Positions 9,301 through 17,382 are shown, counted from the first letter of the stretch. The stretch: DNA of 64,000 nucleotides from an uncultured Acetatifactor sp. (GCA_910589035.1 CAJUSI010000069.1:10824-74823), one strand, 5' to 3'. Notes: generated by a model not told the origin, from the sequence alone. Numbers and translations: made by a program.

Positions 9301-9936
9301 GGATTTGCGGATGATTTCATTCTGCTCCTTCTGGATGGTGGCGACAATTTCGCCTAAAACGGCCTGCTTGTTCCTGGCCAGATATTTGGTAAGCAGATCG
9401 TCGTTAGCCACCACCTCACTGTCAAAATATTCCAGCAGCTTTCCCTGCTCTATCTCATATGTGCGCTTCAGCTTCAGGTCGATCTCCATCTGCCTGTCGC
9501 CGGGAGCAGTGTAGGCGCATTTTCCCAGACCGTTCTCATAATAGGCGTTGGCTATCGGAGCTCTCCAGTCGATTACCGCCTGATGGGTGGCATCCTCGGA
9601 GATACCGCCTTTTCCGATGTAAAGGGATTCCTCTTTGTGCAGAGATTCATCCTGGAAAACGATTCTGCCGAAATAGGGTTTGTTCTTTGCTTTTTCGTTC
9701 CGCTCCAGCGCTCTTGCCATGTGGTCGTGCATGGTGATGCTGTTCTCCAGAAGGTTGATCAGTTCCGGATTGTCGTCGTGAAAATGCTCCAGCATCTCAT
9801 CGATTTCGGCTCTCATTCTGCCCACCTGCGCGCCGTAGTTTTCCAGATTGGCGCGGATGACGGAGAGCGTCCGTTCCAGAAAAGCTTCCTCCTCCTGCCG
9901 GGACGTGCCCGGTATCCTGGTTTTTTCCTGCTCCAT
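6364..9936 (-). CDS. HelD-type UvrD-like helicase fused to a GH31 N-terminal-like domain
   Basis: 1190 residues in one uninterrupted frame. Residues 1-720 are a complete HelD/UvrD-superfamily enzyme: N-terminal helical arm, PYFGRIVF and DWRAPIANAYYE segments, Walker A GVAGSGKTT (221-229), Walker B VIDEAQDFG (497-504) and C-terminal motifs (YTKGLEFDAVLIL, LYVAATRALHEL). HelD proteins remove stalled RNA polymerase from DNA. Residues 721-955 form a Pro/Ser/Lys-rich linker with degenerate repeats of about 15 residues. Residues 957-1190 resemble the N-terminal beta-sandwich of GH31 alpha-glucosidases (GLYLQSRYGILRLSPVG, LPFLLSDKGYGILL, MDYYFIAGK) and stop where the catalytic barrel would begin. 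HelD is usually about 700-780 residues, so the extension is unusual. The start ATG has an AAAGGAG site. The helicase call is firm and the C-terminal domain call fairly firm; what the fusion does is unknown. Confidence 0.88.
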   Translation of the reverse strand: MEQEKTRIPGTSRQEEEAFLERTLSVIRANLENYGAQVGRMRAEIDEMLEHFHDDNPELINLLENSITMHDHMARALERNEKAKNKPYFGRIVFQDESLHKEESLYIGKGGISEDATHQAVIDWRAPIANAYYENGLGKCAYTAPGDRQMEIDLKLKRTYEIEQGKLLEYFDSEVVANDDLLTKYLARNKQAVLGEIVATIQKEQNEIIRKSPYHNIIVQGVAGSGKTTVAMHRISFILYNYQERFKPDDFYIVGSNRILLNYITGVLPDLDVYGVRQMTMEQLFVRLLYEDWDEKKYGIRKTAQSGDQGSIKGSSGWFHDLEAYCNELEWNSILKDSIYLNPRQFVEGLKDGKSGVYDETAGKKAGPSDFILLVDGEAVKRYIRQNPRVSMQNKINMLNDRLLNKIKEEFLGKGVKYTEAERKAILRAYRGRYGGKEWKGSIYALYQDFLTRQIARGKDVVIPDREFDVYDLAALAYLYKRIKETEVISEAHHIVIDEAQDFGMMAYCSMHFCIEACTYTVMGDVSQNIHFGFGLSDWEELRALLLPNEMDSFDILKKSYRNTVEISEFAIDILHHGKFSSYPVEPIIRHGKPVQIRQCGEEELLRTAAGVCTRWQKEGFDTIAVVCRNRESADRAAKGLGQYTAVMETDLEKAVFGNGIMVLPVEYTKGLEFDAVLILDPTREEYPSDDGHAKLLYVAATRALHELCVLTSGSLTGLIADPVPVKKPSPKLEPVREKTLSPKPHSVQKPSAKPESVREEPLSVSSGKNDIFPKESNPARKKTVKLKSRVSIAGSPMSTAGASSSEHTVRPEGQPESSPSADNDQSGQFGRFRPARSAETDRFGQLPFSHPVENKQHGRQIPSNSAKNSYIDQLSHSCPMKDGRAGQSVNGHIPKSDSANLKSEAPIRPSGSAGSLNASGAGGPGQSRTFKETIAQPAYAFGDIPPTEKLRPAGHARIDLSIRWVTRQPDGLYLQSRYGILRLSPVGSAIVRVSFARNGEPENRVHPGVAVDRTEKCWMYKDSGSMVELSTDEILLQVNKSTGAIRYMTREKKLLLAERARECRQLENRSGGNGGAARRTSAFQSWLFLEYAKDEHLYSFGPENRSGLSLRGTARYISHCAEAKALPFLLSDKGYGILLAAEGPLFSCDLPAYGSYLSAESVAQMDYYFIAGKKQDTILNAYAYLCGKL

Positions 9937-10106
9937 TGGTTTCTCCTTTCCTATGGGGTGATGAAGCTGCGTCTTTTACATGCCTGTAACAGTTCAGACA
10001 GAGTTTTGAACTGCTGCCAGCCTTTTACAAGTGTACAAAAAAAGATAAAAAAATACTAGACTTTTCTTTCATTATTTGGTAAAGTGTTATATAGAGTCGT
10101 GCCTGG

Positions 10107-10135
10107 AAAAAGCTGCCGTTTTTCGGTAGCTTTTT
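10107..10135. terminator. Bidirectional terminator hairpin
   Basis: The sequence AAAAAGCTGCCG, a short T loop, then CGGTAGCTTTTT forms a 12-bp stem with one G-T pair. It is flanked by A and T runs, so it can terminate on both strands. It sits in the gap between the helicase gene and the small gene at 10345. A possible plus-strand promoter (TAGACT, 17 bp, TAAAGT) precedes it, so a very short RNA cannot be excluded. Confidence 0.65.
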
Positions 10136-10155
10136 GATGTAATAACATAATAAAA

Positions 10156-10288
10156 AATGATTATATACAATGCTCAGCCAGTTCCGTTCGGATTCCGTTA
10201 TGGTGATATATCAGTGCAGTAAAAATATTGCCAGGATATTCACCAACACAGCGTAGAGGCATTCGGCTGAGTTTGGTATATAATCATT
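10156..10288. repeat. 133-bp element with 24-bp terminal inverted repeats
   Basis: The left end (10156-10179) and right end (10265-10288) are inverted copies differing at about 3 of 24 positions; both contain AATGATTATATAC and CTCAGCC blocks. Inner arms GGTGATATATC and GATATTCACC add a second stem. TAAAAA occurs on both flanks, as a target duplication would. This fits a MITE-like element or a long-hairpin RNA. No open frame of note lies inside. Together with the terminator it accounts for most of the gene-free stretch 9937-10344. Confidence 0.65.
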
Positions 10289-10344
10289 AAAAAATATAAT
10301 AGGCTATTGGAAATACGATCCGTTGAAAATTGACTGCGGGCGGC

Positions 10345-10512
10345 TCAATCCCGCTTTTCCCGGCGGTAATATCCGAAGCAAATTATTGTCCAGAGAGCCG
10401 GAATAACGGCATATCCGGCGTTCACCTGCCCATGATGCAGGAGGACATATCCGCCGCCTGCAAATGTCAGAATCAGAAAGAAAAAGCCAAGAAGCAGAGA
10501 TGCTTTCTTCAT
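10345..10512 (-). CDS. Small two-helix membrane protein
   Basis: 55 residues from the ATG at 10512, which is preceded by a near-perfect AAGGAGG site 5 bases upstream; the frame is open further upstream but that region lacks a start with such a site. It has two hydrophobic helices (about residues 5-24, ASLLLGFFFLILTF onward, and about 32-47, GYAVIPALWTIICFGYY) and a basic tail RREKRD. A two-pass membrane miniprotein is predicted. No family is recognised. Its neighbours, an SGNH esterase and the hairpin element, give no hint of function. Confidence 0.6.
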   Translation of the reverse strand: MKKASLLLGFFFLILTFAGGGYVLLHHGQVNAGYAVIPALWTIICFGYYRREKRD

Positions 10513-10672
10513 ATATCCTCCTTCCCCCCTAAAATACCAAAAGCCAATGACAGCGCCAGCGCCGTTTAAGATTCCAGAAATCACCATCTGAAACGGCAGT
10601 GCCATTGTCCGGAAGCCAATTTCAGAAATGGTACTGTTCTTGGCTCTCCGGATATTTCAGAAATTCACAAAT

Positions 10673-11761
10673 TCACAAATTCAAGAATTCCTTCATGACA
10701 GGAATCAGCGCCCTAGCCCAGGCGGCGCAGCCGTCTTCGTTGGGATGCCCGCCGTAACGCGCCCTGCCCTGGCTTTCCCCGCCTTCGATCAGTGCCGGGA
10801 CTACATCAAAGATACCGTCCGCCTCCCGGCTCAGCGTGCTGCGGATGCGGCCGTTGAGGCGCAGCCATGTTGCAAGCTCCGCGCCGCTTAAATCAAAGGG
10901 CGGAATGGTCTGCAGAAGCACCCTCACATGATTTTTTCGGAGAGTGTGGATTATGGCGAGCAGGTCCTCTTCTATCTGCTCCCCGCTTCTGCCCTGCAGA
11001 AGGTCGTTGACGCCGTAGCAGAGAACAACGGCGTCCGTCTGCTTCGCCTTGAAAAGCCATGCGCCGTCGCTGGCGGCGTCCTGGGCCCTTCCAAATCCCA
11101 ACCCCAGATTCCAGAAGGAATATTCTTCGCCCAAAGCCTCCGCCGCCAAGGCGTTCCAATGGGCATAAGAGTTGACAGGAGTGCCGATCCCCTGGGTGAT
11201 GGAGTCTCCCAGAAAACCGATTCTGCCCCGGACCTTTCTGTCACAGCCGATCATTCCCGGAAGAGGCATTTCTTTGGACGGAATCCAGTGTCCGTTCTCC
11301 TGAATAAAAACGGGCAGACGGGTTTCCTCATGACAGGGAATCATCTGCCCCCGGAAACTCAGCTCCAGGCAGAGATATTGATCCTTCCGGATATTCAGGG
11401 ATATGGGGTCGGAGGTGAAAAATTCTCCGGGCATCACGGTTTTATTCCTCTGTCCCTGAAAAAACAGCGGAAGCATACTGTCCGGCTCCCCCGCATGGAA
11501 TTCGCCGCAGGTATCGCATATTCCCACCGCTGCCTCCACAATCTCCCATTCGTCGCAGACCAGATTGCAATGGCTCACCGAACCGTCGGCAAAGGTGCTG
11601 TCGATGATATTGGAGAAAAGCAGGGAATACCGGAATTCCCCTCCCGCGAATATTTTATAATACACGCGCCCTCTGCGGATTTCACTCTCCTGCAAAGTGA
11701 AAATAGATTGATTGCCTCCTGCGGCAATGGTGTTGGAATGATATGTTTCAAACCATTTCAT
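10673..11761 (-). CDS. SGNH/GDSL-type esterase
   Basis: 362 residues. The N-terminal about 175 residues are a beta-rich region such as precedes the catalytic domain in carbohydrate esterases. The SGNH hydrolase domain follows: block I IGFLGDSITQG with nucleophile Ser187, an oxyanion Gly in the GLGFGR segment, block III CYGVNDLL with Asn252, and block V GGHPNEDG with the catalytic His339. Such enzymes remove acyl groups from sugars, polysaccharides or lipids. No signal peptide is visible, so it probably acts in the cytoplasm, perhaps on imported acetylated oligosaccharides (inference). The start ATG at 11761 has a GGAAGGA site. The gene appears monocistronic. Confidence 0.88.
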   Translation of the reverse strand: MKWFETYHSNTIAAGGNQSIFTLQESEIRRGRVYYKIFAGGEFRYSLLFSNIIDSTFADGSVSHCNLVCDEWEIVEAAVGICDTCGEFHAGEPDSMLPLFFQGQRNKTVMPGEFFTSDPISLNIRKDQYLCLELSFRGQMIPCHEETRLPVFIQENGHWIPSKEMPLPGMIGCDRKVRGRIGFLGDSITQGIGTPVNSYAHWNALAAEALGEEYSFWNLGLGFGRAQDAASDGAWLFKAKQTDAVVLCYGVNDLLQGRSGEQIEEDLLAIIHTLRKNHVRVLLQTIPPFDLSGAELATWLRLNGRIRSTLSREADGIFDVVPALIEGGESQGRARYGGHPNEDGCAAWARALIPVMKEFLNL

Positions 11762-11900
11762 GACTGTATCCTTCCCGAGAGATTTTATTCTTCCGCTTTT
11801 CCTGCTCCATGGTTTATCGGATCCCTGATTTTACCTGTTATAATTCTGGAAGCTATAATTTCATAAGCCTGTAAAAATAATTCCGTTGTTTTCGAAATCG

Positions 11901-12293
11901 TTATCTGTTTTTTGACAGGATTGTAACTAAAATGCATTCTGCAGCCAATACAACCGTTATCAGGCCTCCCGTTATGTTGTAATACTCAAAGCCAAACAGG
12001 ATGGCCCCAAGCGAAGTAATGACTGCGGCAAAGGAAATGAACCAAAGCGTTTTCCTTACATATACATTTTTTGTAACTGATTCTGCTATTTCCAGTACCA
12101 ATAAAATACAGGTCAGCATTGCCGTGACAAATGGTGTGACATGGGCATATCCCACAGGTGTCAGGCTGAAATAAGAACAGGTTTCTTTTATCCTGTCTGT
12201 AGGCGAAGGCGCAAATATCATAACGGTGCCATAAGGTAAGACTTCCAAAATAATTGCAAAGACAGTCAACAAGATGATTCCGGCTTTTTTCAT
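11901..12293 (-). CDS. Four-helix membrane protein downstream of dihydroorotase
   Basis: 130 residues with about four hydrophobic segments (near residues 5-27, 48-67, 78-98 and 103-125) and short polar loops; no charged catalytic motif is seen. The ATG at 12293 shares bases with the dihydroorotase stop codon (TGATG) and follows a GAGGTG site; a TTG one codon earlier is less likely. Translational coupling suggests joint expression with pyrC, but a functional link to pyrimidine synthesis is not evident. No family is recognised. Confidence 0.65.
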   Translation of the reverse strand: MKKAGIILLTVFAIILEVLPYGTVMIFAPSPTDRIKETCSYFSLTPVGYAHVTPFVTAMLTCILLVLEIAESVTKNVYVRKTLWFISFAAVITSLGAILFGFEYYNITGGLITVVLAAECILVTILSKNR

Positions 12294-13585
12294 CAAAGCA
12301 CCTCCTCAGAGGAATACACCACCTTTCCGGAAGCAATGGTTTTCACCACCTTTCCCTTCAGGGACCAGCCGGTAAAGGGGGTGTTGGAAGCCTTGGAAGC
12401 ATAATTCCCCGGGATCACCTCCGCGGCGGTGTCGATCAGCACCAGGTCGGCGGGGCCGTTTTCCGCCAGATAGCCGGCATCCAGGTGATAGAGATTGGCG
12501 GGATTCGTGCTCATCAGGCGCAGAAGCCGGCTCAGGGTAAGATACCCCTCGTTTACCAGGCCGGTGATTGCCAGGGGCAGGGCCGTCTCCAGGCCGATGA
12601 TGCCGCTGGGCGCCTGGGTGACGGGCCTGGCCTTTTCCTCCGTAGTATGGGGGGCGTGGTCGGTGGCGATAATGTCGATGGTTCCGTCCGCCAGCCCCTG
12701 GATGATCGCCAGGCGGTCCTCCTCCTCCCGCAGGGGCGGATTCATTTTCGCCATGGTTCCATACCGAATGGCCGCTTCCTGGGTTAGAGTAAAATGATGG
12801 GGAGTGGCTTCCGCATGGATATTTGCACCCTTTTGGGAAGAATGGGCCTTTGCCCGGCGCACCAGCTCCACGGATTCCTTTGCGCTGATATGCTGGATAT
12901 TGATGCTGGCCCCCGTCTCCAGCGCCATCTGCAGATCCCGTTTCACAAGACTGATTTCCGCTTCCCTGGGGGAGCCGCCGATGCCGAAATATTCGCTGGC
13001 CTTTCCGCGGTTTATTCCGTTTTCGGAGATCAGCCGGGGGTCCTCTTCATGGAAACTGATGGGCATGTCCAGCTCTGCCGTTCTCTCCATGGCGGCACGG
13101 ACCAGGGCCTCATCCATCAGGGGGATTCCGTCGTCCGTAAAGCCCGCCGCTCCCAGCCCGGCAAGCTCCTCCATGGGGGTAAGCTCCTTCCCCTTCATCC
13201 CCGGCGTCACATTGGCGCAGGATAAGACATGGATCCCGGTTTCACGGCCTTTTTTAAGGACATATGCCAGGGTGTCCCTGTTGTCGATGGAGGGCTTTGT
13301 ATTGCCCATCATCACCACCGTCGTAAAACCGCCCCGGGCGGCCGCTTTCGCGCCTGAGAAAATATCTTCCTTTTCCGGAAAGCCCGGATCCCGGAAGTGG
13401 ACATGCACATCCACCAGGCCGGGGGCCACCAGCAGGCCCTCGGCGTCGATGACTTCGCAGCTTTGTGAGGGCGGTTCCATCGCCCTCTGAATTTTGACGA
13501 TTTTGTCCCCCTCCGTCAAAATATCATATTTCCCTTCCCGTCCGGATTTCGGATCAATCATGTAGCCGTTTTTAATCAGCAGCAT
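12293..13585 (-). CDS. pyrC: Dihydroorotase
   Basis: 430 residues, the class I (long) dihydroorotase length. This cytosolic zinc amidohydrolase closes carbamoyl-aspartate to dihydroorotate in de novo pyrimidine synthesis. Evidence includes the metal-binding DVHVHFRDPG motif near residues 60-69 and the GGFTTVVMMGNTKP segment. INIQHISAKESVELV holds a metal-ligand His, and the IIATDHAPHT motif holds the catalytic Asp. The C-terminal beta domain ends with a GWSLKGKVVKTIASGKVVY pattern. No other pyr genes are nearby. A 203-bp gap upstream separates it from hisIE and contains no clear strong promoter. Confidence 0.95.
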   Translation of the reverse strand: MLLIKNGYMIDPKSGREGKYDILTEGDKIVKIQRAMEPPSQSCEVIDAEGLLVAPGLVDVHVHFRDPGFPEKEDIFSGAKAAARGGFTTVVMMGNTKPSIDNRDTLAYVLKKGRETGIHVLSCANVTPGMKGKELTPMEELAGLGAAGFTDDGIPLMDEALVRAAMERTAELDMPISFHEEDPRLISENGINRGKASEYFGIGGSPREAEISLVKRDLQMALETGASINIQHISAKESVELVRRAKAHSSQKGANIHAEATPHHFTLTQEAAIRYGTMAKMNPPLREEEDRLAIIQGLADGTIDIIATDHAPHTTEEKARPVTQAPSGIIGLETALPLAITGLVNEGYLTLSRLLRLMSTNPANLYHLDAGYLAENGPADLVLIDTAAEVIPGNYASKASNTPFTGWSLKGKVVKTIASGKVVYSSEEVL

Positions 13586-13788
13586 AGGCGCTCCCTCAAT
13601 TTCAATTACTTTTCCATCCGTTCAACTCTTACATAAGTGATTTGAACATAATTAAACAAGGATTTTTTCATCCCACATTTCTGTCAAAGTGATAAGCGGT
13701 TCAAGCCCATTTAAGTTCTATTCAAAATGCATATCTCGTGCCATGTGACAATATCCTTTATCTGCTCATTGTTCATGACTCATACCGG

Positions 13789-15075
13789 TTACCGGTTAGC
13801 AAGCTCTGCCGCAATCTCCTCCCAGCCGATATTTTTTTCCGCCATGAGGACCATCATATGATACAGAAAGTCGCTTATCTCATATTTGATTTCGTTTGCG
13901 CTGGGATTTTTGGCGGCGATGACGATCTCCGTGGCCTCCTCCCCCAGCTTTTTTAGGATCTTATCCAATCCCTTGTCAAAGAGGTAATTGGTGTAGGAGC
14001 CCTCCTTGGGGTGCTCTCTCCTGTCCTTTATCACATCCAGCACCTCCGCAAAGATCTGAAGGGGATTGGAGGTTTCCTCATAATCCTTTTTGGTGATTTC
14101 GTTGAAAAAGCAGCTCCTTGCCCCCGTATGACAGGCAGCTCCCACCTGGGAAACCTTTGCCAGGATCGTATCCATATCGCAGTCCGCAGTCAGGCTCTTC
14201 ACATACTGGAAATGTCCGCTGGTCTCTCCCTTCAGCCAGAGCGTCTGGCGGCTTCGGCTGAAATAGGTCATCCGGCCGGAATGAATGGTCTGTTCGTAGG
14301 CCTCCTGGTTCATATATGCCATCATCAGGACCTCCTGCGTGCGATAATCCTGTACGATGACGGGTACCAGACCGTCGCTGTTTTTCTCGAAATCCTCCCA
14401 CTGAAAGGCGGCTTCGAAGGTCTCTACCTGAATGCCGTTCTCCTTGCAGAGGCTCTTGAGCGCGAGAATCTCCCGGTAATTATCATTGATCGTATTGCCC
14501 GTGACACCGCAGACATTGGGATAGGCGAATATCTCCATCAGCTTGTTCAGGGCAACCTGGTTCACCTGCACATAAAAGGGCATATTGATGACGCTCTCCG
14601 TCTCACGGATCTGATGAGGATTGAGGAGAAGCAGACCGGACACATATTTTTCCAGCAATTCCCTGTGGTCGGAGAGGGTATCGGCGGATTCATAGGAAGC
14701 CATGATTTTGTCCCGGCCAAAGCGCAGGGAGACATCCCCGGTGATGGCAATATTGCTCTCCTCCCTGAAGTCAAGTATAACCTGTTTACAGCCGGCATAG
14801 AGAAGCTTTTTCACATCCTCCACGCGCCCAATCCATCCGGCTCCCATGACGTCCATCTCTGCGGCGGCGCAGATTTCCCGTATCAGCTCCAGATTTTCCT
14901 CGTGTTCTTTGTCGGTTTCGGACATGTCGAATATAATCAGTCCGTCCGCATTATTCTCGTTGTAAAGGCGCACCAGACGCAGCGGATCGGTCTCCACTAC
15001 GGAAGGATCATTCAGACGCCTTACCGCATGTCCGTGATACAGATAAATACAGGGTATAAATTTCTTAACAACCAT
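13789..15075 (-). CDS. hisIE: HisIE with an N-terminal degenerate HisF/HisA-like barrel
   Basis: 428 residues, against about 200-210 for ordinary HisIE. Residues about 1-225 look like a HisA/HisF half-barrel protein (IPCIYLYHGHAVRRL, GAGWIGRVEDVKKLLYAGCKQVIL, NVCGVTGNTIND). Residues about 232-325 are phosphoribosyl-AMP cyclohydrolase (HisI), with zinc-site segments TADCDMDTILAKV and GAACHTGARSCFF. Residues about 335-428 are phosphoribosyl-ATP pyrophosphohydrolase (HisE), with KLGEEATEIVIAAKN. HisI and HisE do steps 3 and 2 of histidine synthesis. In the barrel domain the Asp expected at position 11 is Tyr, and the second catalytic Asp segment reads IMASYES, so this part is probably not an active isomerase or cyclase. 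The start has a GGAGG site. Confidence 0.9.
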   Translation of the reverse strand: MVVKKFIPCIYLYHGHAVRRLNDPSVVETDPLRLVRLYNENNADGLIIFDMSETDKEHEENLELIREICAAAEMDVMGAGWIGRVEDVKKLLYAGCKQVILDFREESNIAITGDVSLRFGRDKIMASYESADTLSDHRELLEKYVSGLLLLNPHQIRETESVINMPFYVQVNQVALNKLMEIFAYPNVCGVTGNTINDNYREILALKSLCKENGIQVETFEAAFQWEDFEKNSDGLVPVIVQDYRTQEVLMMAYMNQEAYEQTIHSGRMTYFSRSRQTLWLKGETSGHFQYVKSLTADCDMDTILAKVSQVGAACHTGARSCFFNEITKKDYEETSNPLQIFAEVLDVIKDRREHPKEGSYTNYLFDKGLDKILKKLGEEATEIVIAAKNPSANEIKYEISDFLYHMMVLMAEKNIGWEEIAAELANR

Positions 15076-15252
15076 GGTTAATCCTCCGTACTGAAATATA
15101 ATCTTCCGTACTATATATAGTGAATACCATTGTGATTCTTATTTTGCTCAAACGCTGTAATCGAAATACCAGTCAGTATATTATGCCAAAGCAAGAACTT
15201 TAAAGCCGTTTACTATAGCGCCTGTGTATGTGAAAGGCACAATTTCAAGACC

Positions 15253-15840
15253 TTACAGACTGCCCTTGGTGCTGAGCACGTCCGACGTGCGGGGCTCCGC
15301 CCCCGCCGCCATGTCCAGTGCCTTGGCGAAGGCCTTGAAAATGGCTTCTATCATATGGTGGGTATTATCCCCGGCCAGCATTTTGATATGCAGGTTTATG
15401 CCGGCGCTGTAGGATACCGCGTAAAAGAACTCCTTTACCAGCTCCGTGTCCAGCTCTCCCACCCTGTCCATGGGAAAATGACAGTCGAAATTCAGGTACG
15501 GCCTGCCGCCCAGGTCCACGGCGCACAGCGCCAGGGCGTCGTCCATGGGCAGGGTAAAATGCCCGTATCTGCGGATTCCCTTTTTGTCCCCCAGGGCCTT
15601 CGCCATGGCCTGTCCCAGCACAATGCCGGTATCCTCCACGGTATGATGCCCGTCCACATGCAGATCCCCCTGCACATGGCATTCCAGATCAAAGAAGCCA
15701 TGCCTGGAAAAGCCCGCAAGCATATGGTCAAAAAAGCCGATGCCCGTGGACACTTCGGACTCGCCGCTTCCGTCCAGATTCAGGGTCAGGCGGATGTCCG
15801 TCTCCTTTGTTTTCCTGTTTACCGATGCCGTTCTTGTCAT
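15253..15840 (-). CDS. hisB: Imidazoleglycerol-phosphate dehydratase
   Basis: 195 residues from the ATG at 15840 after a GAGG site; an upstream in-frame ATG at 15879 adds 13 residues with no family counterpart. It is the monofunctional dehydratase of histidine step 6, a manganese enzyme active as a 24-mer in related bacteria. Metal-binding repeats are clear: GFFDHMLAGFSRHG, DGHHTVEDTGI and DNTHHMIEAIFKAFAKAL. The E. coli-type phosphatase half is absent, so a separate histidinol-phosphatase is needed. The gene lies 57 bp after hisD and 177 bp before hisIE. Confidence 0.96.
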   Translation of the reverse strand: MTRTASVNRKTKETDIRLTLNLDGSGESEVSTGIGFFDHMLAGFSRHGFFDLECHVQGDLHVDGHHTVEDTGIVLGQAMAKALGDKKGIRRYGHFTLPMDDALALCAVDLGGRPYLNFDCHFPMDRVGELDTELVKEFFYAVSYSAGINLHIKMLAGDNTHHMIEAIFKAFAKALDMAAGAEPRTSDVLSTKGSL

Positions 15841-15897
15841 ATTTCCTCTTTTCTGAATGCTATTGTCATTAATTTCCAATTAACAGCCCGCCCCTCC

Positions 15898-17226
15898 TTA
15901 CTTTGCAGGAAGGTCTTCCCCGGGAGGATCAAATCTTACTTTTATGCTGTTGGCATGGGCAGTTAACCCCTCGCTCTTTGCAAATAACTCTATATCCTCA
16001 TGCACCTTCTCCAGAGCCTCCCTGGAATAGGAAATGATGCTGGTCTTCTTCCTGAAATCGTCCACATTCAGCGGGGAGAAGAATTTCGCCGTCCCGTTGG
16101 TGGGAAGGATGTGGTTAGGGCCCGCGAAATAATCGCCAAGAGGCTCCGAAGAATATTCTCCCAGGAAAATAGCGCCTGCGTTGCGGATACCGGTCATCAC
16201 TTCAAAGGGATTGGCCGTGAGAATCTCCAGATGCTCCGAAGCGATCTCATTGGCGGCGTCTATGGCGTCCTGCATGCTTTCCGCAACCAGAATATAGCCG
16301 TAATTGTCCAGGGATTTGCGGATGATCTCCCTTCTGGACAGCCTGTCGGCAAATTTCTCTGCCTGGGCGGACACCGCTTCCGCAAGCTCTCTGGAGGTGG
16401 TGATCAGGATGGCGCTGGCCAGCTCGTCATGCTCCGCCTGGGAGAGCAGGTCCGCCGCCACAAACTCAGGGTTCGCGGTCTCATCCGCCAGGACCAGAAT
16501 CTCGCTGGGACCTGCGATGGAATCGATTCCTACATGGCCGTAGACGGCCTTTTTGGCCAGAGCCACGAAGATATTGCCGGGGCCGGTAATTTTGTCTACC
16601 TTGGGGATGGTCTCCGTGCCGAAAGCCATGGCGGCCACGGCCTGAGCGCCCCCTACCCTGTAGATGGCATCCACGCCTGCGATATCCGCCGCCGCCAGTG
16701 TACCGGGATTTATCCTGCCGTCCTTGTCCGGGGGCGTGGTCATGATAATCTCCTTCACGCCCGCCACCCTGGCCGGTATTACATTCATCAGTACGCTGGA
16801 GGGATAAGCCGCCTTGCCGCCGGGAACGTATACGCCCGCTCTGCCGATGGGCGTCATCTTCATACCCAGTATGCTTCCGTCCTCTCCGGCATCAAACCAG
16901 CTGTTTCCAAGCTGCTTTCTATGGAAGGCGCGGATGTTTTCCGCGGACTGACGGATGACCCGCACCAGCTCCGGGTCCAGCATACTGTAGGCCTCCTGAA
17001 TCTCTTCCTTCGTCACCCTGATATTTTCCGCATTCAGAGCGAATTTATCAAAGCCCAGCGTGTATTCGAACAGAGCCTTGTCCTTCTTCCTGCAGACCTG
17101 TTCAATGATCTCATCCACAATGGTCTCATACTCGGAATAATGGTCCGGGCTTCTCTTCAATAAATGATCCAGAATATCTCTCTTTGTCTTCTCCGTCAGT
17201 TCCACAATTCTCATATTCTTAACCAT
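15898..17226 (-). CDS. hisD: Histidinol dehydrogenase
   Basis: 442 residues, normal length. This zinc enzyme oxidises L-histidinol to histidine in two NAD-dependent steps. The zinc-ligand segments are visible: LLSQAEHDELA (Gln and His), the AGPNHILPTNGTA active-site segment, and TAHANSIKVR (C-terminal His). Other signatures are YVPGGKAAYPSSVLMN and KITGPGNIFVALAKK. The start MVKNMRIVEL follows a GAGGAAAGG site. The gap upstream (17227-17382) contains one copy of a short repeat also found at 63495-63561, and separates hisD from the prepilin peptidase gene. Confidence 0.96.
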   Translation of the reverse strand: MVKNMRIVELTEKTKRDILDHLLKRSPDHYSEYETIVDEIIEQVCRKKDKALFEYTLGFDKFALNAENIRVTKEEIQEAYSMLDPELVRVIRQSAENIRAFHRKQLGNSWFDAGEDGSILGMKMTPIGRAGVYVPGGKAAYPSSVLMNVIPARVAGVKEIIMTTPPDKDGRINPGTLAAADIAGVDAIYRVGGAQAVAAMAFGTETIPKVDKITGPGNIFVALAKKAVYGHVGIDSIAGPSEILVLADETANPEFVAADLLSQAEHDELASAILITTSRELAEAVSAQAEKFADRLSRREIIRKSLDNYGYILVAESMQDAIDAANEIASEHLEILTANPFEVMTGIRNAGAIFLGEYSSEPLGDYFAGPNHILPTNGTAKFFSPLNVDDFRKKTSIISYSREALEKVHEDIELFAKSEGLTAHANSIKVRFDPPGEDLPAK

Positions 17227-17285
17227 ACCTTTCCTCAGCCTGCAGCGTCCAGGTTACCGCCAGTACAAACTAATTACAATATATA

Positions 17286-17353
17286 CAGCTTAACGATTTC
17301 ACTTGCCGTGAAATCAGACTGCATGACGCTGTCTGGTTCAATCGCAAGATTCA
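17286..17353. repeat. Dispersed intergenic repeat, copy 1
   Basis: About 68 bp closely matching 63495-63561 in the same orientation. Shared blocks include TTTCACTTGCCGT, ACTGCAT, CTGTCT and GTTCAATCGCA; about 80% identity is judged by eye with one single-base gap. It is noncoding in its context. Confidence 0.6.
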
Positions 17354-17382
17354 TCAGGCAGTATTCAGCGTTATGCAATATA

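Noticed and set aside
10060..10135. Small noncoding RNA with its own promoter and terminator
   Set aside because: The promoter-like boxes would yield a transcript of only about 45 bases, mostly terminator; kept only as a terminator call.
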